A DNA stretch of 35,083 nt from an uncultured cyanobacterium (GCA_937951315.1 CALFCG010000356.1:1-35083); one strand, 5' to 3'; positions 19,363-29,948 are shown, counted from the first letter of the stretch. Translations and numbers: made by a program. The notes: a model not told the origin generated them from the sequence alone.

Positions 19363-19415
19363 CTATTCGCGATCATGTCTTGATCCAATGATTCTTTGCT
19401 GTGTTGCATTTAAGC

Positions 19416-19448
19416 AAGGAGGGAGCATAAGCTGCTCCCTCCTTTTTA
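19416..19448 (+). terminator. Rho-independent terminator of psaC
   Basis: AAGGAGGGAGCA-TAAGC-TGCTCCCTCCTT perfect 12-bp stem with a TTTTT tail. Confidence 0.95.
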
Positions 19449-19487
19449 TTGCACGCAGGGGTGACAATCGTATATTAAAAGTAAGTC

Positions 19488-19703
19488 ATGACAGCAACTA
19501 CAATCTGGGTCAATGAGCAACTGGATCCCAATGGACTTCTCTATGCCTGTATTGCTTGCTGTGATGAACAGCAGGCGCAAGAATGTCATGCATCATTTTC
19601 GCAGAATCTAACCGATCTACAGCAGCGCGAGGGTTGGGTTGCCAGGTTGCGAACGGTAGAGAGCTGGGACGACGTCCCGGCAAGCGCCCTGAAATTAAGT
19701 TAG
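19488..19703 (+). CDS. Small conserved hypothetical protein
   Basis: 71-aa ORF with plausible composition, in a gap flanked by psaC and the nucleotidyltransferase gene. Confidence 0.6.
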   Translation: MTATTIWVNEQLDPNGLLYACIACCDEQQAQECHASFSQNLTDLQQREGWVARLRTVESWDDVPASALKLS

Positions 19704-19741
19704 TCAGCTAGAGCTCTAGAGTAAGCTGCGGCTTGCTCTGC

Positions 19742-20926
19742 CTAGCGGAGAATCAGCTCGTCTGGATCAACCCGCAGGGGCTGATTGATCATTCCTAGGT
19801 CGGGGACCGGTTTTTCCTCTCTGGCGTCGGTAATCAGCCAGTCTAAGGCCGCTGCTTTTACGTCAATGGTGGCTCCAGTTTTGTCAACGCAGTAGCGCCC
19901 AAATACGAGCTTGTCGACTAAGCGAACGTCTGGGCCAAGGCAAGAATATTCAAAGATGACGCTGTTATCAACCGTGGCTCCCCCGCAAATGCGGCAGTTG
20001 GGTCCGATCATGGTAGGACCGATAATTTTAGCGCCGTCTTCAATGCGGGTCATCGCACCAATGTAAACGGGGCCATGGATCTCGACTTTATCCCAATTAA
20101 CGTCAACATTCAGGCCTGTGTAGACTCCAGGAGCTACTTCTCGACCTGGTACATCTACGTTTTTAATATCTCCTTTCAAAACGCTGCGGATGGCGTGCCA
20201 ATAGTCGGGCACCTTCCCAATATCTACCCACTCAAAGTCCATGGCTGTGCCATAGAAGGGGGCACCCATTTCAACGAGTTTCGGGAAGAGTTCACCACCG
20301 ATGTCAAAGGTTTGCCCGGAAGGAATCAGATCTAGAATTTCGGGCTCAAAAATATAGATGCCAGTGTTGATGTTGTTGCTGAGGGCTTCTTCAACGCTGG
20401 GTTTTTCCTGAAAGGACTTCACGCGCCCCTCATCATCTGTCACGACGACACCGTAGCTGGGGACTTCACTCGGATCGACTGTTTTCATGACAATGGTTGC
20501 GATCGCACCTTTCTTTCGATGCCACTCCACAGCCGCTGTTAGGTCTAGATCGATCAGCGCGTCGCCACAGAGGACGACAAAGGTATCATCAAAAAAAGGT
20601 GAAAAATCTTGAATGCGCCGCATCCCTCCAGCAGAGCCAAGGGCTGCCCCTACTAGGGTTCCATCGGCTTCAATGCTGCCTTCAAAAGAATAGGCGATTT
20701 CAACGCCAAAGCGTTGACCATCGCGAAAGTAGCTCTCAATTTCATTCGCCAAATGACTCACATTAACCATAATCTGGTCAAATTGATGCCGACGAAGTAG
20801 CTCAACCAAGAACTCCATCACCGGCTTCTGTAGGATGGGAATCATCGGTTTAGGCGTGGTGAATGTAATCGGACGAACCCGGGTACCTTTCCCGGCGGCC
20901 AAAATCATAGCTTTCATAGACGACAT
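19742..20926 (-). CDS. NDP-sugar synthase / sugar-phosphate nucleotidyltransferase with left-handed beta-helix C-terminal region
   Basis: MKAMILAAGKGTRVRPITFTTPKPMIPILQKPVMEFLVE, VVLCGDALIDLDL, and hexapeptide-repeat-like GAKIIGPTMIGPNCRICGGATVDNSVIFE. Confidence 0.92.
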   Translation of the reverse strand: MSSMKAMILAAGKGTRVRPITFTTPKPMIPILQKPVMEFLVELLRRHQFDQIMVNVSHLANEIESYFRDGQRFGVEIAYSFEGSIEADGTLVGAALGSAGGMRRIQDFSPFFDDTFVVLCGDALIDLDLTAAVEWHRKKGAIATIVMKTVDPSEVPSYGVVVTDDEGRVKSFQEKPSVEEALSNNINTGIYIFEPEILDLIPSGQTFDIGGELFPKLVEMGAPFYGTAMDFEWVDIGKVPDYWHAIRSVLKGDIKNVDVPGREVAPGVYTGLNVDVNWDKVEIHGPVYIGAMTRIEDGAKIIGPTMIGPNCRICGGATVDNSVIFEYSCLGPDVRLVDKLVFGRYCVDKTGATIDVKAAALDWLITDAREEKPVPDLGMINQPLRVDPDELILR

Positions 20927-21047
20927 CTAAAATGTGACAAGTCTCATACCCAGCATGCCCACCCGTAAGCGCAAAGAGTAATAGAAGTTTCAATGGCTCG
21001 CAATTAATAAGGCATATGCTGAGACTAGTTTAACTAAAGCAAAGACA

Positions 21048-21845
21048 TCATAGGGTATAAACACGGCCATTAATGAGGAATCGAGTGATTCCTTTCGCTG
21101 ACAAATGTGTTCCCGTTTTTTGGAGTAAATCTCCATTAGGAACCTTGATTACGCGCTGTGACCGTTTCGAGAATCGGCGGGCAACACGATGATTCTCGAA
21201 GACAGGTAGTGTTTTTGACTGGCTTTCGACTTCTGGAATATGGCCTAGATCGCCAAATTCTTCGAGTGGGCGTGTAATTAACTCTGCTGTATGATCCACG
21301 ACAAGGTAGCAAGGCTTAGGAATCACCGCGTCGATTAGGGGACTAATTTCAATGATGGCCTCTGGCTGGAGCGTGATTGTATCAAGGTCGCCTTCCTCAT
21401 CCAATTCATCATCTAAAGAATTGGACTCCTCCTCCTCGACCTCAAGATCGTCCTCGCTGTGTGTGCGATCTTCATCCAAATCATGCTCAATCTCAGCTAG
21501 AAGTTCTTCTAACTCAGGCTCACTCGTTGTCGCCATTGCTTCGCCTTTTGGCTCAGGCTCCTGTTGAACCGCCTTTGATTTTAAAATAGGAGGTGCAGGG
21601 GATGACGCCTCAGAGTCTGGGCTCGTCAATGTAGTGGTTTGGGGAACTGATGTTGTTTGCTTGCTGCTTTTAGCAGCCACCAATGCCTCATACTCTGAAT
21701 TGGGAAGTTGGCGCTTTAATAGGCGTCTAATTGTGGAGCTACTGACTTCATACTGACGGGCTAAATCTGCAATAGTTGAGCTAGACTCACAAAATAGTTG
21801 GATAATTACTTGCTTGTCAGAATCAGAGAGCTTACTTCGAGTCAT
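21048..21845 (-). CDS. HTH-domain protein with long acidic linker (putative cyanobacterial transcriptional regulator)
   Basis: TRSKLSDSDKQVIIQLFCESSSTIADLARQYEVSSSTIRRLLKRQL is a Hin/transposase-like HTH; acidic stretch; conserved-looking C-terminus. Supplied ORF extends to 21908; MTRSK start at 21845 is more plausible. Confidence 0.8.
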   Translation of the reverse strand: MTRSKLSDSDKQVIIQLFCESSSTIADLARQYEVSSSTIRRLLKRQLPNSEYEALVAAKSSKQTTSVPQTTTLTSPDSEASSPAPPILKSKAVQQEPEPKGEAMATTSEPELEELLAEIEHDLDEDRTHSEDDLEVEEEESNSLDDELDEEGDLDTITLQPEAIIEISPLIDAVIPKPCYLVVDHTAELITRPLEEFGDLGHIPEVESQSKTLPVFENHRVARRFSKRSQRVIKVPNGDLLQKTGTHLSAKGITRFLINGRVYTL

Positions 21846-22076
21846 ATCAGCAAAAGGTGGGCCAAAAAACAATCGACATGTGAGACGACATCTGCTGATG
21901 CTGCTCACTCCTATCCTATTACGTCGTTAGTGCAGACCTGAATAATTTTGAGTCTCATTCTCTATACGAGTGGATTGCATTGACATGCGGGCTTGCTCTA
22001 GGCTCAAGCATTCTTTTGAGATAAGGGTCCTGATGGCACAACTGACCGTGCATAATTAAAGATACATCGCTATACC

Positions 22077-22490
22077 ATGCCCATGTCTTTGCAGCCAACA
22101 CGTAGTCAAACCAAAATCCTGCGGTTGTTGAACCAGTGCAATCAAGAGATTTCAGCCCAGGATCTTTATGTTGCTCTGCGTAAAGCTCAATCACCTTTGG
22201 GACTTGCGACCGTCTATCGGGCTTTGGACGCCCTTAAGCTCAGCGGTGCTGTTCAGGCGCGACTTTTAAATACAGGTGAAACGCTCTATAGCCTAACGCA
22301 GATGGACCGCCATCATCTTACTTGTCTGCAATGCGGTGCATCGGTTGCAATTCGTGATGATGAATGCCCGGTTCATGCTCTTGAGTCTCAACTAAAGGCT
22401 TCAGCTCAATTTGAAATTTATTATCATACGCTGGAATTTTTTGGTCTCTGTTCACCCTGCCAACTCCAGCAGCCTGGTTCTGGTTCGTAG
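22077..22490 (+). CDS. Fur family transcriptional regulator (Zur-like)
   Basis: PTRSQTKILRLLNQCNQEISAQDLYVALRKAQSPLGLATVYRALDALKLSGAVQ, HHLTCLQCGASVAI and FFGLCSPCQ with two CxxC pairs. Confidence 0.92.
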   Translation: MPMSLQPTRSQTKILRLLNQCNQEISAQDLYVALRKAQSPLGLATVYRALDALKLSGAVQARLLNTGETLYSLTQMDRHHLTCLQCGASVAIRDDECPVHALESQLKASAQFEIYYHTLEFFGLCSPCQLQQPGSGS

Positions 22491-22499
22491 TTGAAGCAG

Positions 22500-22784
22500 T
22501 TACGCCTCAACTTTGACACCCCGCCAAAAGGCAATGTGTCCTTCAATATTCTTTGCGGCCTCCTTAGGGTCAGGGTAGTACCAGGCAGCATCCTTATTCA
22601 CTTCACCATTCACCTCAATGCTGTAGTAACTTGCCATTCCTTTCCAGGGGCAGTTGGTGTGGGTTTCGCTGGCTTTGAAATACTCTGACTTAATTGCATC
22701 GGGAGGAAAGTACTGATTCCCTTCAACAACCTGACATTGATTACTTTCAGCGAGGGTTACACCGTTCCATGTTGCTTTTGGCAT
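22500..22784 (-). CDS. DUF427 domain-containing protein
   Basis: WNGVTLAESNQCQVVEGNQYFPPDAIKSEYFKASETHTNCPWKGMASYYSIEVNGEVNKDAAWYYPDPKEAAKNIEGHIAFW. Confidence 0.93.
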   Translation of the reverse strand: MPKATWNGVTLAESNQCQVVEGNQYFPPDAIKSEYFKASETHTNCPWKGMASYYSIEVNGEVNKDAAWYYPDPKEAAKNIEGHIAFWRGVKVEA

Positions 22785-22945
22785 TGTTCTTCTCTCGATA
22801 CATCGAACTGACTCCCTAGAGAGAGGTCTCCCTAGAGTGATCTGGGAACTAAAGATAGATTCTCTTCAAGAATAGTGGATTTACGGTACCCACCAGGGAA
22901 ACCTATAGGTAAGAAACCACACCTTATCAAAACGATCCTGCGCCT

Positions 22946-23344
22946 ATGTCTGCTCTGAAATCTAAATTTTCGTTTGAGGATGTTGATCTATTCTTAACGC
23001 AGCAGGATACGCTGAGTGCCTTAATCGTCTGGGTGCTCTTAGAGGGGCTCAGTCTGATTTTGCTGCCTAATTTTCAAATTATTCCGGGTGAGCAAAAGCG
23101 CCTCGTCTGGATTTTGCTCAGTGGTTCTTTGGGTGTGACGGGTGCGGTCCTGATTGGTATTAGCTCAGGTGTGATTCAGTATTGTCACGATAAGCTCCCC
23201 CGGCGTGGAACAAACAAACAATCACTAATCAATCTTGCCCAAGTGATGAGCTGGATTGGTCTGGCAGGGGTCGGTTTCCCCATTATTGTGGTTGCCTTGG
23301 AGTTGGGGTTAGTGTTGGCACAAGGGACTGGTAGCTCAGCGTAA
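22946..23344 (+). CDS. Conserved hypothetical membrane protein
   Basis: 132 aa with about three hydrophobic segments. Confidence 0.72.
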   Translation: MSALKSKFSFEDVDLFLTQQDTLSALIVWVLLEGLSLILLPNFQIIPGEQKRLVWILLSGSLGVTGAVLIGISSGVIQYCHDKLPRRGTNKQSLINLAQVMSWIGLAGVGFPIIVVALELGLVLAQGTGSSA

Positions 23345-23536
23345 ATAAGTACTTCTACTTAAGATTTTTAAATACTTGTATTTATCTATACTATATTTAA
23401 GGAGTGTAAACAGTTGGTCAGACAATCAAATTTGAAAGCCTGAAAGCTTTCCCTCGCTTCACTTGAGTGAGGTAAATCATTTAGGAAATAAATTTTATGA
23501 TCAGTCTGCCATGCCCCAAAGGAGGTAGGTGATCAC

Positions 23537-25291
23537 GTGGTTCAGTCCGTGTCACGCCCAATGCAGCCAAAAGTTGCGACGACATCTCACTCAGCAGCAC
23601 AGCCTTACGATCCGCAAGCGATTGCTCGATATTATCACCGGCGTCCTTGGCTTATGCTGTGGCGTACCTTTCAAATTTTGAGCTTACTTGGACGCTTTGT
23701 TTGGGGGCTTAAGTGGGATCAATGGATGCGGCAGACTGAGCGAAATTTGGGCCGTCGTGCGATTCAACTGCGTAAGGTCTTGACCCGATTGGGGCCAACG
23801 TTTATCAAAATTGGTCAGGCTCTTTCAACCCGTCCTGATTTGGTTCGTAAGGAATATCTGGAAGAGCTAATGCTTCTCCAGGATCAGCTACCGCCGTTTC
23901 CAAATAAAGAAGCTCTGGCCCTGATTGAAAGGGAGTTGGGGCGACCTATCTCAGACCTTTATCGGTCAATGTCATCTCAGCCTGTCGCTGCGGCCAGTCT
24001 AGGTCAGGTCTATCGCGGTGAGCTTTGGAATGGAGATGCGATCGCAATTAAAGTTCAGCGACCCAAGTTAGTGCCAAAATTATCCCTTGATTTGGTGCTG
24101 ATCCGTAAAGCCGCTATCTGGTTGGGTCCCTTTTTGCCCCTTAATCTAGGCCATGACTTGTCCTTGGTCGTAGATGAATTTGGCACGAAGTTATTTGAAG
24201 AAATTGACTATATCAATGAAGGCCGTAATGCTGAGCGGTTTGCCGACAACTTTGCCGAATATCCAGATGTTAAGGTGCCTAAAATTTACTGGGATTACAC
24301 CAGTCAGAGGGTTCTCACCTTGGAGTGGATTGAAGGCACAAAGTTGACTGCTGCTCAATGCATGGTAAACGGTAAGCGAGATCCGGATGCATTGGTTCGC
24401 ACCGGTGTGGTCTCTGGCCTGCGTCAGCTTCTTGAATTTGGCTTTTTCCATGCTGACCCCCATCCCGGTAATTTGTTTGCTATGCCGGATGGGCGTATGG
24501 CCTATATTGACTTTGGCATGATGGACCAGCTCGATCAGTTTTCTAAAGAAACACTGGTTGATTCGGTGGTTCACCTGATCAATCAGGACTATGAGCTGTT
24601 AGCCCAGGATTTCGTAAAACTGGGTTTTTTGACCCCGGAAGTTGATATTCGGCCGATCGTTCCAGCGCTAGAATCGGTCTTTGCCGAGATTATCAACGTG
24701 AGTGTGAAGGACTTCAACTTTCAGACCATCACGGATCAGTTCTCGGAACTGATGTATGAGTATCCGTTTCGGTTGCCTGCCAAATTTGCCCTGATCATTC
24801 GTTCGCTTGTGACTCAGGAAGGGGTTGCCCTCTGTCTCAATCCTAACTTCAAGATTGTAGAAGTTGCCTATCCCTATGTTGCCCGTCGTTTGTTAGCGGG
24901 GGAAACACCTGAGTTTCAGCGTCGGCTTTTAGAAGTACTGTTTAAAGATGGCAAATTTCAATGGCAGCGGCTGGAAAACCTGATTGAAATTGCACGAACG
25001 GACGAAGCTTTTGATCTCATTCCTACGGCCCAATTTGGTCTGCAGTATCTTCTGTCTGGTGACGGAGGTTTCTTCCTGAAACAAGTTGTCTTAGCCTTGA
25101 CTGAGGATGATCGTTTGCATACAGAGGAAGTTGGCCGCTTGTGGGATCTAGTCAAGGATGACTTTCAGCCTCAACGTCTACTGGGTGCCGCTTTTGGTGC
25201 ATTAGCGAGCTTTTCTGAAGAGGCTGTTGCCAATTGGCCGCCGGTTGTTGCTATAACGACAGCTCAAAAAGAACTGCAGAACGTTGCTTAA
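23537..25291 (+). CDS. ABC1/AarF (UbiB-like) atypical kinase family protein
   Basis: KIGQALSTRPDLVRKEYLEELMLLQDQLPPFP, AAASLGQVYRGELWNGDAIAIKVQRP and FFHADPHPGNLFAMPDGRMAYIDFGMM. GTG start assumed. Confidence 0.95.
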   Translation: MVQSVSRPMQPKVATTSHSAAQPYDPQAIARYYHRRPWLMLWRTFQILSLLGRFVWGLKWDQWMRQTERNLGRRAIQLRKVLTRLGPTFIKIGQALSTRPDLVRKEYLEELMLLQDQLPPFPNKEALALIERELGRPISDLYRSMSSQPVAAASLGQVYRGELWNGDAIAIKVQRPKLVPKLSLDLVLIRKAAIWLGPFLPLNLGHDLSLVVDEFGTKLFEEIDYINEGRNAERFADNFAEYPDVKVPKIYWDYTSQRVLTLEWIEGTKLTAAQCMVNGKRDPDALVRTGVVSGLRQLLEFGFFHADPHPGNLFAMPDGRMAYIDFGMMDQLDQFSKETLVDSVVHLINQDYELLAQDFVKLGFLTPEVDIRPIVPALESVFAEIINVSVKDFNFQTITDQFSELMYEYPFRLPAKFALIIRSLVTQEGVALCLNPNFKIVEVAYPYVARRLLAGETPEFQRRLLEVLFKDGKFQWQRLENLIEIARTDEAFDLIPTAQFGLQYLLSGDGGFFLKQVVLALTEDDRLHTEEVGRLWDLVKDDFQPQRLLGAAFGALASFSEEAVANWPPVVAITTAQKELQNVA

Positions 25292-25370
25292 GCGTCTGTC
25301 AGTGATTTAGAAAGTAAGAATTTCGCTTTATTTCAATACTCTCTTTGTTCTTAAGGACGTGACTTAACTT

Positions 25371-25730
25371 ATGTTGTACTATGTTCCTCCCTACACCCTC
25401 ACGGTTGCAGGCTTTGTTATTGCTCTTCTTTGCGGCAAAGCATTTGAAATGGTCCTTAAGGAACAGGTGACAGACTGGTCGAAAGACCGTTCCCAAAGCA
25501 TTTTGGCTGGTATGCAAGGTCTTTCGCTCATGCTGCCCTATCTTGGTATCAGTCTCGGTATCTTAGTCTTTCTCGGCACCGGAATGATGCTATTTGGATT
25601 CACCAGCGGGCTAAGTTTTTTGATCGCCTTGCCTTTGACCATTGGGACAGCCGTTTTGATCTGGGGGCAGCTGCGAAAATTATTGCTTCAACTCGAAGAG
25701 GGCGGATCTAAGGCTCTAGAATACAAATAG
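25371..25730 (+). CDS. Conserved hypothetical membrane protein
   Basis: 119 aa, hydrophobic segments, between the ABC1 kinase gene and hisB. Confidence 0.75.
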   Translation: MLYYVPPYTLTVAGFVIALLCGKAFEMVLKEQVTDWSKDRSQSILAGMQGLSLMLPYLGISLGILVFLGTGMMLFGFTSGLSFLIALPLTIGTAVLIWGQLRKLLLQLEEGGSKALEYK

Positions 25731-25754
25731 CGCCCTCCAGTATAGAAAGTCTCA

Positions 25755-26402
25755 ATGCAAATTCAAGATCGCCAGGCTATCGACCATTCTAGTGTTCAGG
25801 ATTCTTTGTCTGCGAACCGTATCGCAACGGTCAAGCGAACAACCAAAGAAACTGATATTGCTGTTACCTTGAATTTAGATGGTCAAGGTCAGGCAGATAG
25901 CCAGACAGGGGTTCCTTTTCTAGATCACATGCTGGATCAAATTAGTTCTCACAGTCTGATTGATCTACATATCCGTGCAACTGGGGATATTGAGATTGAC
26001 GATCACCACACCAATGAAGACGTGGGGATTACGCTAGGGCAGGCGTTGGGTGAAGCCCTTGGGGATCGCAAAGGTATTCATCGCTTTGGCCATTTCTTAG
26101 CCCCTTTAGATGAAGCGCTTGTTCAAGTCACGCTTGATTTTTCGGGTCGCCCTCACTTGAGCTATGGCTTAGAGATTCCCACACAACGGGTTGGGACCTA
26201 TGATACGCAGCTCGTGCGTGAGTTTTTTGTAGCGGTGGTGAATCATAGTCAAATGACTTTGCATATCCGTCAGCTTGATGGCATTAACTCTCACCACATT
26301 ATTGAAGCCACTTTTAAAGCTTTTGCGCGGGCTCTGCGAATGGCACTCGCGATTGATCCGAGACGTTCGCAGTCTATCCCTAGCTCGAAAGGTGTGCTTT
26401 AG
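25755..26402 (+). CDS. hisB: Imidazoleglycerol-phosphate dehydratase
   Basis: [57 protein letters not shown] and [17 protein letters not shown]. Confidence 0.97.
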   Translation: MQIQDRQAIDHSSVQDSLSANRIATVKRTTKETDIAVTLNLDGQGQADSQTGVPFLDHMLDQISSHSLIDLHIRATGDIEIDDHHTNEDVGITLGQALGEALGDRKGIHRFGHFLAPLDEALVQVTLDFSGRPHLSYGLEIPTQRVGTYDTQLVREFFVAVVNHSQMTLHIRQLDGINSHHIIEATFKAFARALRMALAIDPRRSQSIPSSKGVL

Positions 26403-26408
26403 GGTTGA

Positions 26409-26615
26409 CTACTCTTCCTCTTCTTCGGTTTCTGTGAGTAAAAGAGGGGCGAGCAAATCTTCTTCATCTTGAGACCAAGTAAAGTTTTCATCATCTCCTT
26501 GGATGAATCGACCTGTCTGTTCAATCCAGTTAAAAATCGAAACGTTGGTATTTGATGCAATGACAGGGCTCACCTGGTGGCGCGGTTGAGCATGTAAGGA
26601 AGGGTTAGAAATCAT
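26409..26615 (-). CDS. DUF3134-like small acidic protein
   Basis: MISNPSLHAQPRHQVSPVIASNTNVSIFNWIEQTGRF resembles DUF3134; polyglutamate C-terminus. Confidence 0.75.
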   Translation of the reverse strand: MISNPSLHAQPRHQVSPVIASNTNVSIFNWIEQTGRFIQGDDENFTWSQDEEDLLAPLLLTETEEEEE

Positions 26616-26768
26616 GGCGATACACGTCCAGAACGTTATAAAAGAGCTTAAATAAAAGTTGCCCTTCTTTTTTGTCTGCTTTCTCAGTGCTTTTACCCAA
26701 TTTCTAGCAAAAATTGGTTGATTTACTGTTTAGATACATCTAATTTAGCGATCTAACATATACAAGAG

Positions 26769-26832
26769 ATAGCTCCAGAAAAGGTGTCTCAAGAGTTTTA
26801 GAACTCAAGAATAGTGCCTTCTCTGGAGCTAT
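26769..26832. repeat. Long imperfect inverted repeat downstream of the ATP synthase gamma gene
   Basis: ATAGCTCCAG (26769-26778) pairs perfectly with CTGGAGCTAT (26823-26832), extended by AAAAGG/CCTTCT, with an inner GAGTT...AACTC. Confidence 0.85.
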
Positions 26833-26870
26833 TTGACTGTTGATTTTAGTCCAATTAAGAGTTGATTCCC

Positions 26871-27818
26871 TTAATTCAACGCTTCTGCACCACCCACAAC
26901 TTCAAGGAGTTCTTGAGTAATTGCAGCCTGACGGGCTTTATTGTAAGTCAGAGTCAGAGACCCAATGAGTTCGCTAGCATTATCGCTAGCATTGTTCATT
27001 GCCGTCATTCTGGCTGCTAATTCACTAGCCGCAGACTCCTGAAGTGAACGGAGCAGTTGGTTGTTGAGATACAGAGGCAGAAGTGCATCAAGTATCTGAA
27101 CTGGATTCTGCTCGAAAAGCATGTCAGAAGCCATAGCCTGCGGCGTTCGAGTGACTTGCTCTCGCTCTACTTCAAACTGACCCCCTCGAGTGGTTAATCG
27201 GAAGATTTCATCATCAGAAACCTCTAGACCCTGAGGGTCTAGGGGGAGCAATGTCTGAATGACTGGCCGCGAACTGACAAGTGATAGAAAGCGCGTGTAA
27301 ATTAACTCAACACGGTCTACGGTGTCTGAGAGAAACAGAGAAAGAAGTTCATCGCCAATATTGGCGGCTTCTTCTGCTGTGGGAATTTGCTCCAGATTGC
27401 TGTAAGTTGCGTCAATAGGCTGCTCGCGACGCTGAAAGTATTGGATAGCCTTGCGGCCCACCAAGACAAAAGTGTAGTCGATGCCAGCCGCTTTCAGCTC
27501 TTTAGAACGATCTTCCGCTCGTCTGATCACGTTTGAGTTATAGGCACCGCAGAGACCTCGATCTCCGGTGACCACTAACAGTGCGACTTTTTTGACTTCG
27601 CGCTGTCTGAGCAGAGGTAAGTCTGCTTCTTCAAACTTCAGGCGAGCTTGGAGGCCATAGAGAACTTGTGCGAGGCGGTCCGCAAAGGGACGAGTAGACA
27701 GAACCTGCTCCTGAGCACGACGTACCTTTGCGGCGGCTACCAATCGCATAGCCTCAGTGATCTTTTTGGTGTTTTTGACGGTGCCGATGCGATCGCGGAT
27801 CGCTTTTAGATTTGCCAT
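26871..27818 (-). CDS. atpG: F0F1 ATP synthase subunit gamma
   Basis: [54 protein letters not shown] and C-terminal [22 protein letters not shown]. Often called atpC in cyanobacteria. Confidence 0.98.
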   Translation of the reverse strand: MANLKAIRDRIGTVKNTKKITEAMRLVAAAKVRRAQEQVLSTRPFADRLAQVLYGLQARLKFEEADLPLLRQREVKKVALLVVTGDRGLCGAYNSNVIRRAEDRSKELKAAGIDYTFVLVGRKAIQYFQRREQPIDATYSNLEQIPTAEEAANIGDELLSLFLSDTVDRVELIYTRFLSLVSSRPVIQTLLPLDPQGLEVSDDEIFRLTTRGGQFEVEREQVTRTPQAMASDMLFEQNPVQILDALLPLYLNNQLLRSLQESAASELAARMTAMNNASDNASELIGSLTLTYNKARQAAITQELLEVVGGAEALN

Positions 27819-27827
27819 CTATTCCTC

Positions 27828-29345
27828 CTAAGCTGAGGCCGCAAAGGTTTTCTTGAAGTCAGCAATCGCCGACTTCAAAATGCCTTCGGCTTCGTCGCCC
27901 ATTTTTTTCTCGTCGCGCACCAATTCACCAAATTTAGGCTGACTATTTTTCAGGTAGTCGCGCATCCCTTCAATGAAGTCTGTGACTTTATCGACGTCAA
28001 TATCATCAAGGTAGCCGTTGGTACCGGCATAGATGAGAGCGACTTGCTCTTCAACAGGGATGGGAGAGTACTGAGACTGCTTCAGAAGTTCCCGTAATCG
28101 TGCGCCCCGTGCCAGTTGGTTCTGGGTGGCCTTATCTAAGTCAGAAGCAAATTGGGAGAAGGCTTCTAGCTCAGCAAACTGAGCTAAGTCAAGCTTTAGC
28201 TTACCGGCTACCTGCTTCATTGCTTTGATTTGGGCGGCTGATCCTACGCGAGATACCGAGATACCTGCGTTAATGGCTGGCCGGAGACCGGAGTTGAATA
28301 GGTCAGAAGATAGGAATATTTGACCGTCTGTAATGGAAATAACATTGGTTGGAATATAAGCAGAAACGTCGCCGGCTTGTGTTTCCACAATAGGAAGCGC
28401 TGTCATGCTGCCCTCGCCTAATTCAGGGCTGAGCTTGGCTGCCCGCTCTAGCAAACGAGAGTGAAGATAGAATACATCTCCAGGATAGGCTTCACGACCT
28501 GGTGGACGACGAAGGAGCAGTGACATTTGACGATAGGCCTGAGCCTGCTTAGAAAGGTCATCGTAGACGACCAATGTGTGCTTGCCTTTGTACATGAAGT
28601 ACTCCGCAATGGCAGCACCAGTGTAGGGAGCTAGATATTGCAATGTTGCTGGGTCGTTGGCATTCGCTGCTACAACGACCGTGTACTCAAGGGCACCGTT
28701 CTCCCGCAGAACATCTACGACCTGAGCAACGGTTGATGCTTTCTGGCCTACGGCTACGTAGACGCAAATGACGTCGCCGCCTTTCTGGTTAAGGATCGTA
28801 TCGATGGCAACGGCCGTTTTTCCGGTCTGGCGGTCACCAATAATCAACTCGCGCTGACCACGACCAATGGGAACCATCGAATCGATGGCTGTAATGCCAG
28901 TCTGCATTGGTTCGTAAACAGACTTTCTCTCAATAATGCCAGGGGCCATTGATTCAATGAGGCGTGATTCTGTCGTGTTGACGTCACCTTTACCGTCTAA
29001 CGGTCGGGCAAGCGCATCTAGGACTCGTCCAATGGAGGCATCACCGACAGGAATCTGGGCAATTTTCCCAGTGGATTTAACAGAGCTACCTTCCTGTAGG
29101 CCCCGACCATCACCCATGAGCACCGCACCCACGTTGTCCTCTTCAAGGTTGAGGGCAACACCGATGGTTCCGTCTTCAAATTCTAATAGCTCACCGGCCA
29201 TGGCCTTTTCTAGACCGTAGACGCGAGCAATACCGTCACCCACCTGGAGAACGGTACCAACGTTATCAACTTTTACTTTCTGATCGTATTGTTCGATCTG
29301 CTGGCGAATTATATTGCTAATTTCGTCAGGTCTAATGCTTACCAT
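27828..29345 (-). CDS. atpA: F0F1 ATP synthase subunit alpha
   Basis: [70 protein letters not shown]. Confidence 0.99.
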   Translation of the reverse strand: MVSIRPDEISNIIRQQIEQYDQKVKVDNVGTVLQVGDGIARVYGLEKAMAGELLEFEDGTIGVALNLEEDNVGAVLMGDGRGLQEGSSVKSTGKIAQIPVGDASIGRVLDALARPLDGKGDVNTTESRLIESMAPGIIERKSVYEPMQTGITAIDSMVPIGRGQRELIIGDRQTGKTAVAIDTILNQKGGDVICVYVAVGQKASTVAQVVDVLRENGALEYTVVVAANANDPATLQYLAPYTGAAIAEYFMYKGKHTLVVYDDLSKQAQAYRQMSLLLRRPPGREAYPGDVFYLHSRLLERAAKLSPELGEGSMTALPIVETQAGDVSAYIPTNVISITDGQIFLSSDLFNSGLRPAINAGISVSRVGSAAQIKAMKQVAGKLKLDLAQFAELEAFSQFASDLDKATQNQLARGARLRELLKQSQYSPIPVEEQVALIYAGTNGYLDDIDVDKVTDFIEGMRDYLKNSQPKFGELVRDEKKMGDEAEGILKSAIADFKKTFAASA

Positions 29346-29393
29346 GGGACTTGCTCTGAATTAGGGTTTGCGATTATAGGACAGGGGGAGCGG

Positions 29394-29948
29394 CTAGGCA
29401 CTCGTGAGGGAGGTTGTCATGCGACGAAGTTGACCGCGAATGCTAGCATCTAGCACCTCGGACCCAATTTTAATGACGACGCCTCCAATCAGGGTTGCAT
29501 CAATGCTGGTTGCTAGCTCAACCTGATTGGCCTTAGTCATTTGCTGAACCTTAGCAATGATTTGCTGCTTCTGCGAATCATTCAGCTCTATGGCTGAAAC
29601 AACCTCTGCTAACACCGTATTGTTCAGTTTACGGAGGAGGGATTGATAATGTTCACAGATGGGTGCGAGTAGAAAAGTCCGACGACGATCCACTAGCAGC
29701 ATTAAAAAATTAAATAGATAGGGCTGAACCTTGGATTTTAAGAGCTGGTCCAAGACGCCTTTCTTTGCTTCAGCTTTGGTTAGAGGGTTTGTCAAAAATT
29801 CCTTGAGTTCGTCCGAGGAATGCAGCATCTCAAGGATGCTCTTGACATCTTCGCCGACTTCATTGGTGACTTTATTTGACTGAGCTACGGACATGAGAGC
29901 CTCGGCGTAGGGCTCAACAATGGCTGCACTCACGGCATTTTGGGTCAT
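29394..29948 (-). CDS. atpH: F0F1 ATP synthase subunit delta
   Basis: VEPYAEALMSVAQSNKV, LLVDRRRTFLLAPICEHYQSL, GGVVIKIGSEVLDASIRGQLRRM. Also called atpD in cyanobacteria. Confidence 0.97.
   Translation of the reverse strand: MTQNAVSAAIVEPYAEALMSVAQSNKVTNEVGEDVKSILEMLHSSDELKEFLTNPLTKAEAKKGVLDQLLKSKVQPYLFNFLMLLVDRRRTFLLAPICEHYQSLLRKLNNTVLAEVVSAIELNDSQKQQIIAKVQQMTKANQVELATSIDATLIGGVVIKIGSEVLDASIRGQLRRMTTSLTSA

Noticed and set aside
21352-21567. Ser-rich plus-strand ORF
   Set aside because: Antisense reading of the acidic linker of the HTH protein.
21048-21845. Considered an IS element because of the transposase-like HTH
   Set aside because: No catalytic domain, terminal inverted repeats or target-site duplication seen.
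22800-22850. Direct repeat CTCCCTAGAG (two copies)
   Set aside because: Short, single pair, between convergent or divergent housekeeping genes; likely chance or a minor operator, not enough support.
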